From the NCBI GenBank assembly GCA_016795035.1, contig JAEUIT010000027.1, forward strand, positions 1 to 64,000: a stretch of DNA of 64,000 nt, in the 5' to 3' direction. Under the pieces are notes generated by a model that made no database searches, had not been told where the DNA came from, and saw only the letters and a program-made list of their open reading frames with translations. The DNA is from Phycisphaerae bacterium. GTDB lineage: Bacteria; Planctomycetota; Phycisphaerae; Phycisphaerales; SM1A02. This document shows positions 1-8,531 of this stretch, in pieces. Both the position numbers and the translations under genes were made by a program. Within the stretch, counting starts at the first letter, position 1. Each line of letters opens with the position of its first letter.

Positions 1-352
1 GCGCGGAGAGCTTCTCCGCACGAACGGCGGGCGATGGCGGAGTTGACGCCGCGCGAGGCGCGCCGGCAAGAGTCTCGGGGCGGTGGCCCTCCCGGAGGCG
101 TCGCACGAACGCTCGCACGGTTCTGTGCGCCGCGTCGGGCCGCGCCAAGGGCGTCGTCGAGGGCCTCGTCTGGGGCCTCCGTCGCGGGGCGGTCGACGAG
201 GTTTCGCGGCGTTCTTTTCGCCTTTCTGGCCGGTCGTCGCCCTCAGTTTGCGCTTTCTCCAATGACGATGGTGGCGGCGAACGGCGCTCTGAAACGTCCA
301 CAGGGATCGCCCGCGCCATCCTCCTACCTCGTTCGACTTGGGGAGACCTTCG
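1..352. other. Intergenic, no gene recognised
   Basis: No convincing coding frame is seen upstream of the first gene; the open frames here have no recognisable motif. Positions 3-19 form a short perfect hairpin (GCGGAGA, 3-nt loop, TCTCCGC). It could be the tail of a terminator for a gene outside the window, but no T-tract follows. Confidence 0.4.
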
Positions 353-2749
353 ATGACCGCCCATCCGTACGCTCGTGCTGTTCCTGCGTCCGCGCGCCCA
401 CGTCTCTTTGTCGACATCGGGAAGCGCATCGCCGGTCGTGCCGTCGCGCTCGTGTCGGCTGCGTTCCTCGCGTCGGCGATCGTCGCACCGGCTGTCGCGT
501 CGGCGGTCGCGTCAGACGCGTCGCCGGTCGAGGGCCTGTCGACAGCGGATTGGGCGAGCGTTCGCGCCGCGTACGACGCGAGCCGTCACCACGTCCGCCC
601 CGCAGAGGGCGGCTTCGTCGCCCGAAACCCGGGGCAGGCGTGGCATACGCGCTTCGACGGCACATCGTTTCTCGTCACGCCGGACTCGCGCGCGTGGACG
701 TGGGGGCTGCGTCTCGTGCGCTTCGGTCGAGGCGACGACACGCAGGACGTCCTCGCACCTACGGGACTCGCCGTCGACGGCGGACGGCTCGAGTACGACT
801 GGTCGCCGGGGCTCACCGAGTGGTACGTCAACGATCGGCGCGGACTTGAGCACGGATTCACCGTGCATGAGCGCCCGCCGTCAACGGCCATGACTCCAGC
901 CGACGAACGGCTGGCCTTCACGCTCGCGGTGCGCGGCGGCCTGACCCCGAGCGTCACCGACGACGGCCGCTCGGTGGCGTTTGTCGACGCGACCGGCGCG
1001 AGCCTCCTGACCTACAGCGGCCTCATCGCCTTCGACGCCGACGGCGTGCTCTTGCCGGCCGCATTCGAGGTCGGCGCGTCGATGGCTGCGGGCTCGGTTG
1101 AATCGATCGTCCTGCGCGTCGATGACCGACACGCTCGCTATCCGATCACGATCGATCCCATCGCGCAGCAGGGCTACTTCAAGGCATCCAATACTGGCAT
1201 CGACGATCTCTTTGGCCTGTCCGTCGCGATCGACGGCGACACGCTCGTGGTGGGCGCGAGCGGCGAGTCCAGCAACGCCACCGGCGTCAATGGAAATCAG
1301 GCCGACAACAGCGCCGACGGGGCGGGTGCGGCATATGTCTTCGTCCGAAGCGGAACGGCGTGGGTGCAGCAGGCGTATCTGAAGGCGTCCAACACGAACG
1401 CCAACGACATCTTCGGTCGCAGCGTGGCGATCTCGGGCGACACCATCGTCGTCGGCGCCGACGGAGAAGACAGCAACGCGACCGGCGTGAACGGCAATCA
1501 GTCGGACAACAGCCTCACCAATCCCGGCGCGGCATACGTCTTCGTTCGCACCGGGACGACGTGGAGCCAGCAGGCGTATCTCAAGGCGTCGAACACCGGC
1601 CAGTTCGACTTCTTCGGGTTCTCCGTCGCCATCTCGGGCGAGACGATCGTCGTCGGCGCGATGGGCGAGGACAGCGCGGCCGACGGCATCAACGGAAACC
1701 AGGCCGACAACTCCGCCCTGACGGCGGGCGCGGCGTATGTGTTCGTGCGCTCGGGCACGACATGGTCGCAGCAGGCGTATCTGAAGGCGTCGAACTCGGA
1801 GGGGGGCGACAACTTCGGCGACTCGGTTTCGATCTCGGGCAACACGATCGTTGTCGGGGCGAACCTTGAGGACAGCGCGGCCACCGGCATCAACGGCAAC
1901 CAGGCGAGCAACGCGGTCGGCGGATCCGGCGCCGCCTACGTCTTCGTTCGAAGCGGCACGGCGTGGACTCAGCAGGCGTACGTCAAGGCGTCGAACACCG
2001 GCGGCGCGGATCAGTTTGGCGCGAGCGTCGCGATCTCCGGCGACACGATGGTCGTGGGAGCGTTCTCGGAGGCGAGCGGTGCGACGGGCGTGAACGGGAA
2101 CCAGGCCGACAACAGTGCGTCAGGTTCCGGCGCCGCGTACGTCTTCGTTCGCTCCGGAACGACGTGGTCGCAGCAGGCCTACCTGAAGGCATCGAATACC
2201 GACGCGGGCGACAGCTTCGGCGGCGAGGTCGCGATCTCGGGAGACATCGTGGTCGCGGGGGCGACGTGGGAGTCAAGTAACGCGGCGGGCGTCAACGGCA
2301 ACCAGAGTGACGACAGCCTCTTCTCCGCGGGCGCGGCCTATGTCTTCGGGCGGACCGGCTCGACGTGGAGTCAGCTCGCGTACCTGAAGGCGTCGAATCC
2401 TGGAGCCCAGGACGGATTCGGCGGAGCGCTCGCGGTGTCGGGCGGCACTGTGATCGTGGGTGCGGCCAGCGAGGACAGTAACGCCACCGGCGTGAACGGC
2501 GTGCAAGGCAATAACGCCGCCTCCAGTGCGGGCGCGGCGTACCTCTTCTACATCCCGCCGTCCCTTGACTGCAACGGGAACGGGATTCCCGACGAGGCCG
2601 AACTCGCAGGCAACGACTGCAACAACAACGGGGTGCCAGACGACTGCGAGCCGGGCGTGACGTGTTGCCAAGGCGATCTCAACGGTGACGGCAAGATCGA
2701 CGGCGCCGACCTGACGCTCCTTCTGAGCGCGTGGGGATTCTGTCCGTGA
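353..2749 (+). CDS. Secreted FG-GAP repeat protein with C-terminal dockerin-like motif
   Basis: About 798 residues, predicted to be exported. A hydrophobic signal segment lies at about residues 28-55 and ends in VASAVAS. After a ~220-residue N-terminal region there are seven near-identical ~66-residue repeats (about residues 273-730). Their signature is YLKASNT...DxFGxSVAISGDTIVVGA...AAYVFVRSG, matching FG-GAP/integrin-alpha-like beta-propeller blades. The tail has DCNGNGIPD and DCNNNGVPDDC, then GDLNGDGKIDGADLTLLLSAWG, here split as DLNGDGKIDGADL and LLLSAWG. This is the Ca-binding dockerin-like signature typical of Phycisphaerae surface proteins. ATG 353 is chosen because GGGGAG at 340-345 sits 7 nt upstream; an in-frame TTG at 338 would overlap that site. 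The ~200-bp repeats are also obvious at DNA level, so recombination is possible. Partner and substrate are unknown. Confidence 0.85.
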   Translation: MTAHPYARAVPASARPRLFVDIGKRIAGRAVALVSAAFLASAIVAPAVASAVASDASPVEGLSTADWASVRAAYDASRHHVRPAEGGFVARNPGQAWHTRFDGTSFLVTPDSRAWTWGLRLVRFGRGDDTQDVLAPTGLAVDGGRLEYDWSPGLTEWYVNDRRGLEHGFTVHERPPSTAMTPADERLAFTLAVRGGLTPSVTDDGRSVAFVDATGASLLTYSGLIAFDADGVLLPAAFEVGASMAAGSVESIVLRVDDRHARYPITIDPIAQQGYFKASNTGIDDLFGLSVAIDGDTLVVGASGESSNATGVNGNQADNSADGAGAAYVFVRSGTAWVQQAYLKASNTNANDIFGRSVAISGDTIVVGADGEDSNATGVNGNQSDNSLTNPGAAYVFVRTGTTWSQQAYLKASNTGQFDFFGFSVAISGETIVVGAMGEDSAADGINGNQADNSALTAGAAYVFVRSGTTWSQQAYLKASNSEGGDNFGDSVSISGNTIVVGANLEDSAATGINGNQASNAVGGSGAAYVFVRSGTAWTQQAYVKASNTGGADQFGASVAISGDTMVVGAFSEASGATGVNGNQADNSASGSGAAYVFVRSGTTWSQQAYLKASNTDAGDSFGGEVAISGDIVVAGATWESSNAAGVNGNQSDDSLFSAGAAYVFGRTGSTWSQLAYLKASNPGAQDGFGGALAVSGGTVIVGAASEDSNATGVNGVQGNNAASSAGAAYLFYIPPSLDCNGNGIPDEAELAGNDCNNNGVPDDCEPGVTCCQGDLNGDGKIDGADLTLLLSAWGFCP

Positions 2750-2783
2750 TGGAGTGAGGCCGCGTCGTGCAGGGGCGCGCATC

Positions 2784-3713
2784 GCGCAGGGGTGTGGCCA
2801 GGGTGCGGGAGGGGGCGCAGGGGTCTGGCCACTCTGGGGCGCAGTGGTCTTTCCGGTTCCGAAGCGCGGGCGTCGCGCCGCGCAGCGGTGTGGCCAGTGC
2901 GCGGAAACAGTTCGCACGGGGGTCTGGCCACTTTGGGGTCTTGCAAGCGCGGGCGTCGCGCCGCGCAGTGGTGTGGCCAGTGCGCCGAAGGAGGGCCCGG
3001 TGGTCTGGCCAACGCGCCGAAGGCCGGGCTGGATCGAGACTTCCGACTTCAAGCGAAGCCGCAGTCTGGCTCGCCCGACTGGGGTCGCGCAGTGGTGTGG
3101 CCAGTGGGCGGAAACAGTTCGCGCAGGGGCCTGGCCACTCTGGGGCGCAGTGGTCTTGCCGGTGCCGGAGCGCGGGCGTCGCGTTGCGCAGTGGTGTGGC
3201 CAGTGCGCGGAAGGAGAGCTTGGTGGTCTGGCCAACGCGCGGAAAGCGGTGCTGGCCAGAGACTTCTGTCCTTAAGCGACGCCGCAAGCTGACTCGCCCG
3301 ATTGGGGTCGCGCAGTGGTGTGGCCAGTGCCCTGAGTTCCAGGCCGCGCAGGGGTGTGGCCAGTGCGCCGAACGCGCGAGTGTCGCGCCGCGCAGTGGTG
3401 TGGCCAGTGCGCGACGGGGCCGAGGGTGCCTGCATCGGGGGTGCGCGCGCACGGGTATCGGTCGCGCAGTGGTGTGGCCAGTGCGCGAGAAGGGGCGAGG
3501 GTGCCTGCCAAGGCGGGGGCGGCGAGCGCAGTGGTCTGACCAGTGCGTCGAACGTGCGAGCGTCGCGCCGCGCAGGGGTGTGGCCAGTGCGCCGAAGGCG
3601 GGCTGGGCGAAGGCTGGCGTCGACGGGCGGCGCGGCTCTTGGCCCGGTGCCGATTCGCGCAGGGGTCTGGCCATGGCACCTGGCGGATTCGCGCAGGGGT
3701 CTGGCCATGGCAC
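2784..3713. repeat. Irregular array of ~20 REP-like quasi-palindromes
   Basis: Roughly 18-20 copies of a GCGCAGTGG-N5-CCAGTGCGC-like element lie within 930 bp. Clear copies start near 2784, 2815, 2881, 2963, 3087, 3186, 3310, 3346, 3390, 3464, 3525, 3570, 3655 and 3688, with degenerate ones between. The 9-nt arms pair at 8 of 9 positions around a 5-nt loop. Spacing is irregular (about 30-90 bp). A larger segment has been duplicated with a period of about 223 bp (2951-3107 against 3174-3330). Several copies use GGTCTGGCCA instead of GGTGTGGCCA; the last two (3655, 3688) end in CCATGGCACC. Both strands stay open for long stretches because of composition, but no protein motif is seen. It separates the FG-GAP gene from trpA. 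Confidence 0.85.
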
Positions 3714-3845
3714 CGGGCGGGCCGCGCGTCGACAACATCGGCCCGACCGTTGCGTGCCGGGGAGCTCGCGAAACGGGCGACTCAGATCGGGGGCGGGTGT
3801 CGTACGCTTCCGACCCCCTGCGATCCTTCGTTCGCTCGGGCACGC

Positions 3846-4661
3846 ATGAACACCATCCGCGAGATCTTCGAGTCGGCCCGCCGCACGGGCCGAGGTCTGG
3901 TTCTTCCGTTCTTCACGGCCGGCGACCCCGATCTTTCGACGACCGTGCGACTCCTCGACGCGGCCGCCGAGGTCGGTGTCGAGATCGCCGAGGTCGGCAT
4001 TCCGTTCTCTGACCCGATCGCCGACGGCCCGATCATCGCCGAGTCCATGCACGAGGCGCTCGTTCGCGGCGTCACGCCGTCCGCCACCTTCGAAGCGCTC
4101 GCCGCGCGGCGCGATCCTGCACGACCCGCGACCGTCGCCATGGTCAGCATGTCGATCGTGCATCGAATGGGCGTCGACGCCTTCGTCGCGTCGGCCGCGC
4201 GGGCGCGTCTCGCCGGCCTCATCGTGCCCGACATCGATCTCACCGTTGCGGGTGAGCTGACCGCTCGATGCGACGCCGCCAACCTGGCGTGTGCGTACCT
4301 CGTGGCGCCGACGACTACCGGCGAGCGGCTTCGGCGCGTCGTGTCACAGTGCCGCGGCTTTGTCTATCTCCTCGCTCGCGCTGGCGTGACGGGCGAGAGC
4401 TCCGGTCTTCCCGAGATCGCAGGCCAAGTCGCCGCGATCCGCGCGATCGACTCCACGCTCCCGATCGCTGCGGGCTTCGGCATCGCGACCCCCGAACAAG
4501 TGCGGGCAGCGCTCGAACATGCAGACGGCGCGATCGTCGGAAGCGCCATCGTCCGACGCATCGGCGCCGAGCGTGCGGCTCACCGGGATCCGGTCCCTGC
4601 CGTTCGCGAGATGCTCGCGTCACTCGTCGCCGCAGGCGCGGCCCGCGGCGCTCGCGCCTGA
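3846..4661 (+). CDS. trpA: Tryptophan synthase alpha subunit
   Basis: This 271-residue protein has normal TrpA length. It cleaves indole-3-glycerol phosphate to indole and glyceraldehyde 3-phosphate, the indole then passing to TrpB in the alpha2-beta2 complex. The TIM-barrel signatures are intact: LPFFTAGDPD near the N-terminus, then EVGIPFSDPIADGP with the catalytic Glu and Asp, YLLARAGVTGE around the phosphate-binding region, and GFGIATPEQV followed by DGAIVGSAIV near the end. The start ATG gives the usual MNxIxEIFE beginning. No trpB or other trp gene is in the window, so the gene is detached from a classical trp operon here. It follows the REP-like array by ~130 bp. Confidence 0.95.
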   Translation: MNTIREIFESARRTGRGLVLPFFTAGDPDLSTTVRLLDAAAEVGVEIAEVGIPFSDPIADGPIIAESMHEALVRGVTPSATFEALAARRDPARPATVAMVSMSIVHRMGVDAFVASAARARLAGLIVPDIDLTVAGELTARCDAANLACAYLVAPTTTGERLRRVVSQCRGFVYLLARAGVTGESSGLPEIAGQVAAIRAIDSTLPIAAGFGIATPEQVRAALEHADGAIVGSAIVRRIGAERAAHRDPVPAVREMLASLVAAGAARGARA

Positions 4662-4741
4662 GGCCGACCGAGGAACGGCGCGAGCTCGCGCGCCGCTACT
4701 GGCGGCGCGATCGCCGTCCGCGCGCGTCGAACTAGATTCAA

Positions 4742-4807
4742 GGTCGGGGTTCACTATCGGGGCCCAACATCGGGGTTCAACATCGGCGCTCAATATCGGC
4801 GCAGCAC
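4742..4807. repeat. 13-bp tandem repeat at the lexA 3' end
   Basis: Four to five imperfect 13-bp units of the form ATCGGGGTTCAAC: 4756-4768, 4769-4781, 4782-4794 and 4795-4807, with a degenerate unit just before. The last two units overlap the lexA stop codon and final codons on the minus strand. Confidence 0.65.
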
Positions 4808-5569
4808 GCCGATGACGACGCCCTGAATCGAAACCTCCCGAACGATGATCGGCTTGAACTCGGGATTCGCGGGCTGGAGACGCACCGTGCCGTCCTTCTC
4901 GCGGAAGAGCGTCTTGAGGGTCGTCTCGCCGTTCGGAAGAAGCGCCACCACGCGCTCGCCGTTGCGGGCCGTGTCGCGCCGCTCGACGATCACGTAGTCG
5001 CCGTCGAAGATGCCCTCGTCCTTCATCGAGTCGCCGTCGACCTGCAACGCGAAGAGGTTGCCGCGCTGTCCGCGCTTCGGCCCGAAGATCTCTTCGAGAC
5101 TGAGCTCGTCATCCTGCGCGAACTTCTCGATCGGGTAACCGGCCGCGATCTTGCCGACGAGCGGAAGACGCAAGCCCATGTGCTCGACAGCCTGATCGCG
5201 AGCGCTCGAGGCACCGCCCCGACCACGACCGGAGGACGCGCGCTCGGCTGACGAGGCGCTTCCCTCCGCCGATCCGGTCGTCGCGTACGGCTCGATGGAG
5301 CGAATCGCGTCCGCCTCGTCGACGTCGCCGATCGTCGCGCCCACGACACCCGGGACTCGGACGTCGTCCGGAATCGACAGCGCTCGCGCCTTGTTCGGCG
5401 CGCGCTCGAGCACGCCCTTGGCGATCAACGCCTCGGCATGCTCAAAGATCGTGACCTTGCTCACGCCGAGATGCGACGCGATCTCTTGCATCGTCGGCGA
5501 GACGCCAAAGCGATGTCGCCAGTCGCGAATGATCTGGAGAATGCGAAGTTGCTTGGGAGTGAGATTCAT
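4790..5569 (-). CDS. lexA: LexA repressor (SOS response), long-linker form
   Basis: 259 residues. LexA represses SOS genes and self-cleaves when RecA filaments form. An N-terminal winged helix (about residues 1-66; TPKQLRIL, HLGVSKVTIFEHAEAL) is followed by the S24 peptidase/dimerisation domain (about 133-259). Cleavage should occur at Ala143-Gly144 (KIAAGYP); the catalytic dyad is Ser181 (GDSMKDEG) and Lys219 (TTLKTLF). The protein is about 55 residues longer than usual LexA because of an Ala/Ser/Gly/Glu-rich linker (about 70-130). The start was chosen because the HTH begins there as MNLTPKQ; the upstream frame is Arg/Pro-rich and unconvincing. The putative membrane gene upstream on the same strand overlaps its start. 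Confidence 0.93.
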   Translation of the reverse strand: MNLTPKQLRILQIIRDWRHRFGVSPTMQEIASHLGVSKVTIFEHAEALIAKGVLERAPNKARALSIPDDVRVPGVVGATIGDVDEADAIRSIEPYATTGSAEGSASSAERASSGRGRGGASSARDQAVEHMGLRLPLVGKIAAGYPIEKFAQDDELSLEEIFGPKRGQRGNLFALQVDGDSMKDEGIFDGDYVIVERRDTARNGERVVALLPNGETTLKTLFREKDGTVRLQPANPEFKPIIVREVSIQGVVIGVLRRY

Positions 5570-6383
5570 GGCGGGTACCGCGAGGGTCAAAGGTCTTCGA
5601 GGAAGTCGAGGCGTGGGCGGCCGCCGCGCGAGCGCGCGGCGACGCAACGGAGGACGTGGTTGAGGACGCGCTTGGAGACGTGATTGGGGCCGTGTTGGGG
5701 CGTCGCTTCTCATCGCCTCGTGGCGACGAGACACGCCCGGAGGAGGACAACGACGTCTCGCGCTCGCCGCGCGCCGAACGGCCGGCCGTGGTCCGAGGGC
5801 GCGACGGGCCGAACCCGCCGAAGAGCGGCGGACGCAGCGTTTCCATGGCTCGGCGCAACTCGAGTGAGACGGCGTCGACGCGATTGGCCGTCGCGTCGCG
5901 CGGCGCGGGCCGCGTCGGCAGTTCGGACGGCCCATCGGTGGGCGCAAAGCCGCCGGCGAAGGACGGCTTCGGGCTCCGGGCCATCGCGCCGCCGGGCATC
6001 GCTAACGTGGCGCGATCGGTGAGATCGGCGAGGCGGGCTGCGCTTCGATGCAAGAGATTGAGCGCGATCGCCGCGATCGCCGCGATCAGGGCAACCGCTG
6101 AGACGATCGCGCGAAGAGCGAACACCGCCGTGGTGCGCACGAGTCCCGTGAGCGAAACGAGGAACTCGAGCGACCACGACGGCCGGGTGGGTTCGGAGTG
6201 GGCTGCGATCGGGAAGACATCCGCAATCGCGCGAGCGTCGTCGGCGCCGCCTTCGATGGCGTACGAGTACGCGCCGCCTGGGCCCAGAAGGACGAGCGGC
6301 AGGGCAGCATCGGCGGAGACGTCTGCCGACGGCGGAGTGCTTGCCGTGGCAGGAGCGAGTTGGCGTCGAGAGTTCTGTCGCAT
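5442..6383 (-). CDS. Putative single-span membrane protein upstream of lexA
   Basis: A ~313-residue frame with high GC at third codon positions. After a short N-terminal stretch it contains one strongly hydrophobic span (VFALRAIVSAVALIAAI, about residues 90-115), then a long Pro/Ser/Arg-rich low-complexity region. I do not recognise a family. It is transcribed toward lexA and its 3' end overlaps the lexA start by ~128 bp in another frame, an unusually long overlap. The tail may therefore not be real, or the true gene may be shorter. An opposite-strand frame over the same DNA (5656-6768) lacks any membrane or domain signal and is less likely. A one-span protein beside lexA recalls SOS-induced division inhibitors of other phyla (YneA, DivS), but there is no sequence match. 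Confidence 0.45.
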   Translation of the reverse strand: MRQNSRRQLAPATASTPPSADVSADAALPLVLLGPGGAYSYAIEGGADDARAIADVFPIAAHSEPTRPSWSLEFLVSLTGLVRTTAVFALRAIVSAVALIAAIAAIALNLLHRSAARLADLTDRATLAMPGGAMARSPKPSFAGGFAPTDGPSELPTRPAPRDATANRVDAVSLELRRAMETLRPPLFGGFGPSRPRTTAGRSARGERETSLSSSGRVSSPRGDEKRRPNTAPITSPSASSTTSSVASPRARAAAAHASTSSKTFDPRGTRHESHSQATSHSPDHSRLATSLWRLADDARDRVASRREQGHDL

Positions 6384-6587
6384 GGTTCGCCTTTCGTCTC
6401 GCGAGGAGCGAGGCCCTGACCAGGTCTCCGCGGCGGCGGGCGCTCGCAACGGAACCTCGGGCGTTGCGACCGTCGCGGTGCGGGCGACGGATGCCGGACG
6501 CTCGAGCCCCGGAGTTCGGCGGCGGCTCGCGCCGGGCCGGACTGCGGGTCCAATCCCGCGAACACCATGCGGGCGTGGAGAGGTGAT

Positions 6588-6648
6588 CGGATTCTGTTCG
6601 GTCCGACCATCAACTTTTGTTCGGGAGATGTTACCCGAACAGAATCCG
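6588..6648. promoter_or_regulatory. Palindromic GTTCGG/CCGAAC operator-like site
   Basis: Perfect 14-bp inverted arms CGGATTCTGTTCGG (6588-6601) and CCGAACAGAATCCG (6635-6648) enclose a nested perfect palindrome TGTTCGGG-N8-CCCGAACA (6618-6641). It lies in the 396-bp gap between the putative membrane gene/lexA (minus) and the PLP enzyme (plus), which also holds no gene. The half-site resembles GTTC/GAAC-type LexA boxes of other bacteria, so LexA autoregulation is a reasonable guess, unproven from sequence. Confidence 0.5.
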
Positions 6649-6779
6649 CATGCAAGAAGAATTTCCGGACCTCGGACTCGCCGCTCGTCGGACCCGGTCG
6701 CCGGCGCCGCAACCACCTGCGTCTGTAAGGGCTTCGGGTGGGTGGCGCACCCGGAGCGCTTCCGGTAGCGTGCGACCCG

Positions 6780-8000
6780 ATGCCCGCGCCTGCCTCCACG
6801 TTGACCTCCGCCCCCTCCGCGCCTCCGACGCCGATCGCCCATGCGGCGGCGGCCTTCGACTTCTGGCCGCTCGATCCCGCCTACACGTTCCTCAACCATG
6901 GCTCCTTCGGCAGCGTGCCGCATGTCCTCCGCGCGATGCAGGACCGGTACCGCGACGAGGTCGAGCGTCATCCGATCGAGGTCCTCGGCCGGCAATGCCG
7001 CGAGCGGCTGACGCGCGTCCGCGAGGAGGTCGCTCGATTCATCGGCGTCGACGCCCCAGGGCTCGGCCTCGTCACCAACGCGACCGAAGGCATCAACGCC
7101 GTGCTGCGCTCGCTCGAACTCCGTCCGGGCGACGTGCTCGTCACGACGGACCACGTCTACAACGCGGTGATTCAGACGATGCGCTACGTCGCCCGACGCG
7201 CCGGCGCCGAGGTGCGCATCGTGCCCATTCCGACGCCTGTCCGATCGCCGAAGGACATCGTCGCGGCCATCGCGTCGTCGATCGATGCCCGCACGCGCCT
7301 CGTGCTCGTCGATCACGTGACGTCGCCGACCGCCGTCGTGTTCCCAGCCGCCGAGATCGGCGCCGAGTGCGCGCGGCGCGGCGTGGAATTCCTCTGCGAC
7401 GGCGCGCACGCGCCGAGCATGCTCGAACTCGACGTTTCCGCGTTGCAGGCGACGTACTACGCGGGCAACCTGCACAAGTGGACGTGCGCGCCGAAGGGAT
7501 GCGGCTTCGTGTGGGCGAATGCCGACACGCGCGGACGCGTCCATCCTGCAACGGTGAGTCACTTCCTCGACAGCGGTTTCGACGCCGAGTTCGACTGGCA
7601 GGGCACGCGCGACATCTCCGCATGGCTGACCGTGCCCGACGCGATCGCCCTTTGGCGTTCGATCGGCGCGGCCGAGGTGCGGCGGCATAACCGCGATCTC
7701 GCCCGTTGGGCCGGACGCTTGCTGCGCGACCGCTGGCAAACCGAGCCGCTCGTCGAGCTCGACGATGCCGAGGCCGAGCCGCTCCTCGGATCGATGGTGG
7801 CGGTGACGCTGCCGGACGCCGTTCGCCGCGGCCACGAGTCGCCCGAGGCGTTGCAGGCGGCGCTGTACGCGACGCATCGCATCGAGATCCCGATCATCGC
7901 GTGGGCGGGGCGCTGGCACTGCCGGGCGTCGTGCCAGGTCTACAACCGGCCCGAGCACTACGAGCGGCTCGCGGCCGCGATCGAACGGTTGGGAGGCTGA
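6780..8000 (+). CDS. Class V aminotransferase / isopenicillin N epimerase-like PLP enzyme
   Basis: 406 residues, usual length for the family. The N-terminus has the typical YTFLNHGSFGSVP motif. NATEGINAVLRSL contributes to cofactor binding, DGAHAPSMLELD contains the Asp that contacts the PLP ring nitrogen, and YYAGNLHKWTCAPKG supplies the Schiff-base lysine. FDWQGTRDISAWLTVP follows as in isopenicillin N epimerase-like and cysteine desulfurase-like members. The substrate cannot be named from sequence; many such proteins act on amino acids and are not beta-lactam enzymes. ATG 6780 gives MPAPAST and a short Ala/Pro leader; an upstream start is less likely. The operator-like palindrome lies ~130 bp upstream. 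Confidence 0.85.
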   Translation: MPAPASTLTSAPSAPPTPIAHAAAAFDFWPLDPAYTFLNHGSFGSVPHVLRAMQDRYRDEVERHPIEVLGRQCRERLTRVREEVARFIGVDAPGLGLVTNATEGINAVLRSLELRPGDVLVTTDHVYNAVIQTMRYVARRAGAEVRIVPIPTPVRSPKDIVAAIASSIDARTRLVLVDHVTSPTAVVFPAAEIGAECARRGVEFLCDGAHAPSMLELDVSALQATYYAGNLHKWTCAPKGCGFVWANADTRGRVHPATVSHFLDSGFDAEFDWQGTRDISAWLTVPDAIALWRSIGAAEVRRHNRDLARWAGRLLRDRWQTEPLVELDDAEAEPLLGSMVAVTLPDAVRRGHESPEALQAALYATHRIEIPIIAWAGRWHCRASCQVYNRPEHYERLAAAIERLGG

Positions 8001-8051
8001 GTTCCGGGGCTCAGGCTGGAGAGGCGCCGCGAATCGACCGATAGCCCTCCG

Positions 8052-8528
8052 GTGCGTCGGCCGACGATCGTTCTCACCGCCTTTGCCGCCGCGATGGCGA
8101 TTGCCGTCGGGGTCGCGATCGTCGTCCCGTACGGACAGCGCGATCCGCTCGCCGCCGTCGCCGTCGGCGCGCCCGCGTCCGTCCTCCCGACGCCCGACTA
8201 CGTCGCTCGCGACGCGGCCATGGACGTGCGGCTCGATGAGCGCAAGTCAGGCCTCCTCATCAAGCACCAACTGCTGCGCCTCGAGAAGGTGAGCCACGGC
8301 GATCCGTTGCGGCTGCGCGGCGACACCCTGATCTACACCGAATCGCCCGAACTGCGTCGGCGGCTCGACGACGTCCTCGACGGGCGCATTCCGCTCGATC
8401 GCGGACTCGAAGCGACGTTCGCCGTCGGCAAGCTCGCGCCCGCGACGATCATTCGGCTCGACCAGTCGGGCCGCGTGGAGAAGGTCGAGGACATCCGCGC
8501 CGCGTTCGTCGCGTTCACGATCGAGTGA
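8052..8528 (+). CDS. Hypothetical membrane-anchored protein
   Basis: 158 residues starting at GTG. One N-terminal hydrophobic segment (TAFAAAMAIAVGVAIVV, about residues 9-26) should act as a signal anchor. It is followed by a soluble domain with RLEKVSHGDPLRLRGDTLIY and a Leu/Asp-rich helix (ELRRRLDDVLDG). No family is recognised. The stop lies only 3 bp from the stop of the convergent HEAT-like gene, leaving no room for a separate terminator. Placement 51 bp after the PLP enzyme allows co-transcription. Confidence 0.6.
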   Translation: MRRPTIVLTAFAAAMAIAVGVAIVVPYGQRDPLAAVAVGAPASVLPTPDYVARDAAMDVRLDERKSGLLIKHQLLRLEKVSHGDPLRLRGDTLIYTESPELRRRLDDVLDGRIPLDRGLEATFAVGKLAPATIIRLDQSGRVEKVEDIRAAFVAFTIE

Positions 8529-8531
8529 ACG

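Noticed and set aside
2784..3713. CRISPR array
   Set aside because: Repeats are degenerate quasi-palindromes at irregular 30-90 bp spacing, not exact repeats with uniform spacers, and no cas gene is in the window.
2679..4163. Long minus- and plus-strand open frames across the repeat array (e.g. H-W-P-H-H-C-A-rich protein)
   Set aside because: They are products of repetitive GC-rich DNA, run through trpA on the other strand, and have no start context, signal or domain.
5656..6768. Plus-strand 370-residue frame opposite the putative membrane gene
   Set aside because: Arg/Ser-rich with no hydrophobic or domain motif; the minus-strand frame has a membrane span, so only the latter was kept (with low confidence).
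6780..8000. Isopenicillin N epimerase with a beta-lactam role
   Set aside because: Similarity is to the broad PLP family only; no beta-lactam biosynthesis genes are nearby, so the specific function was not claimed.
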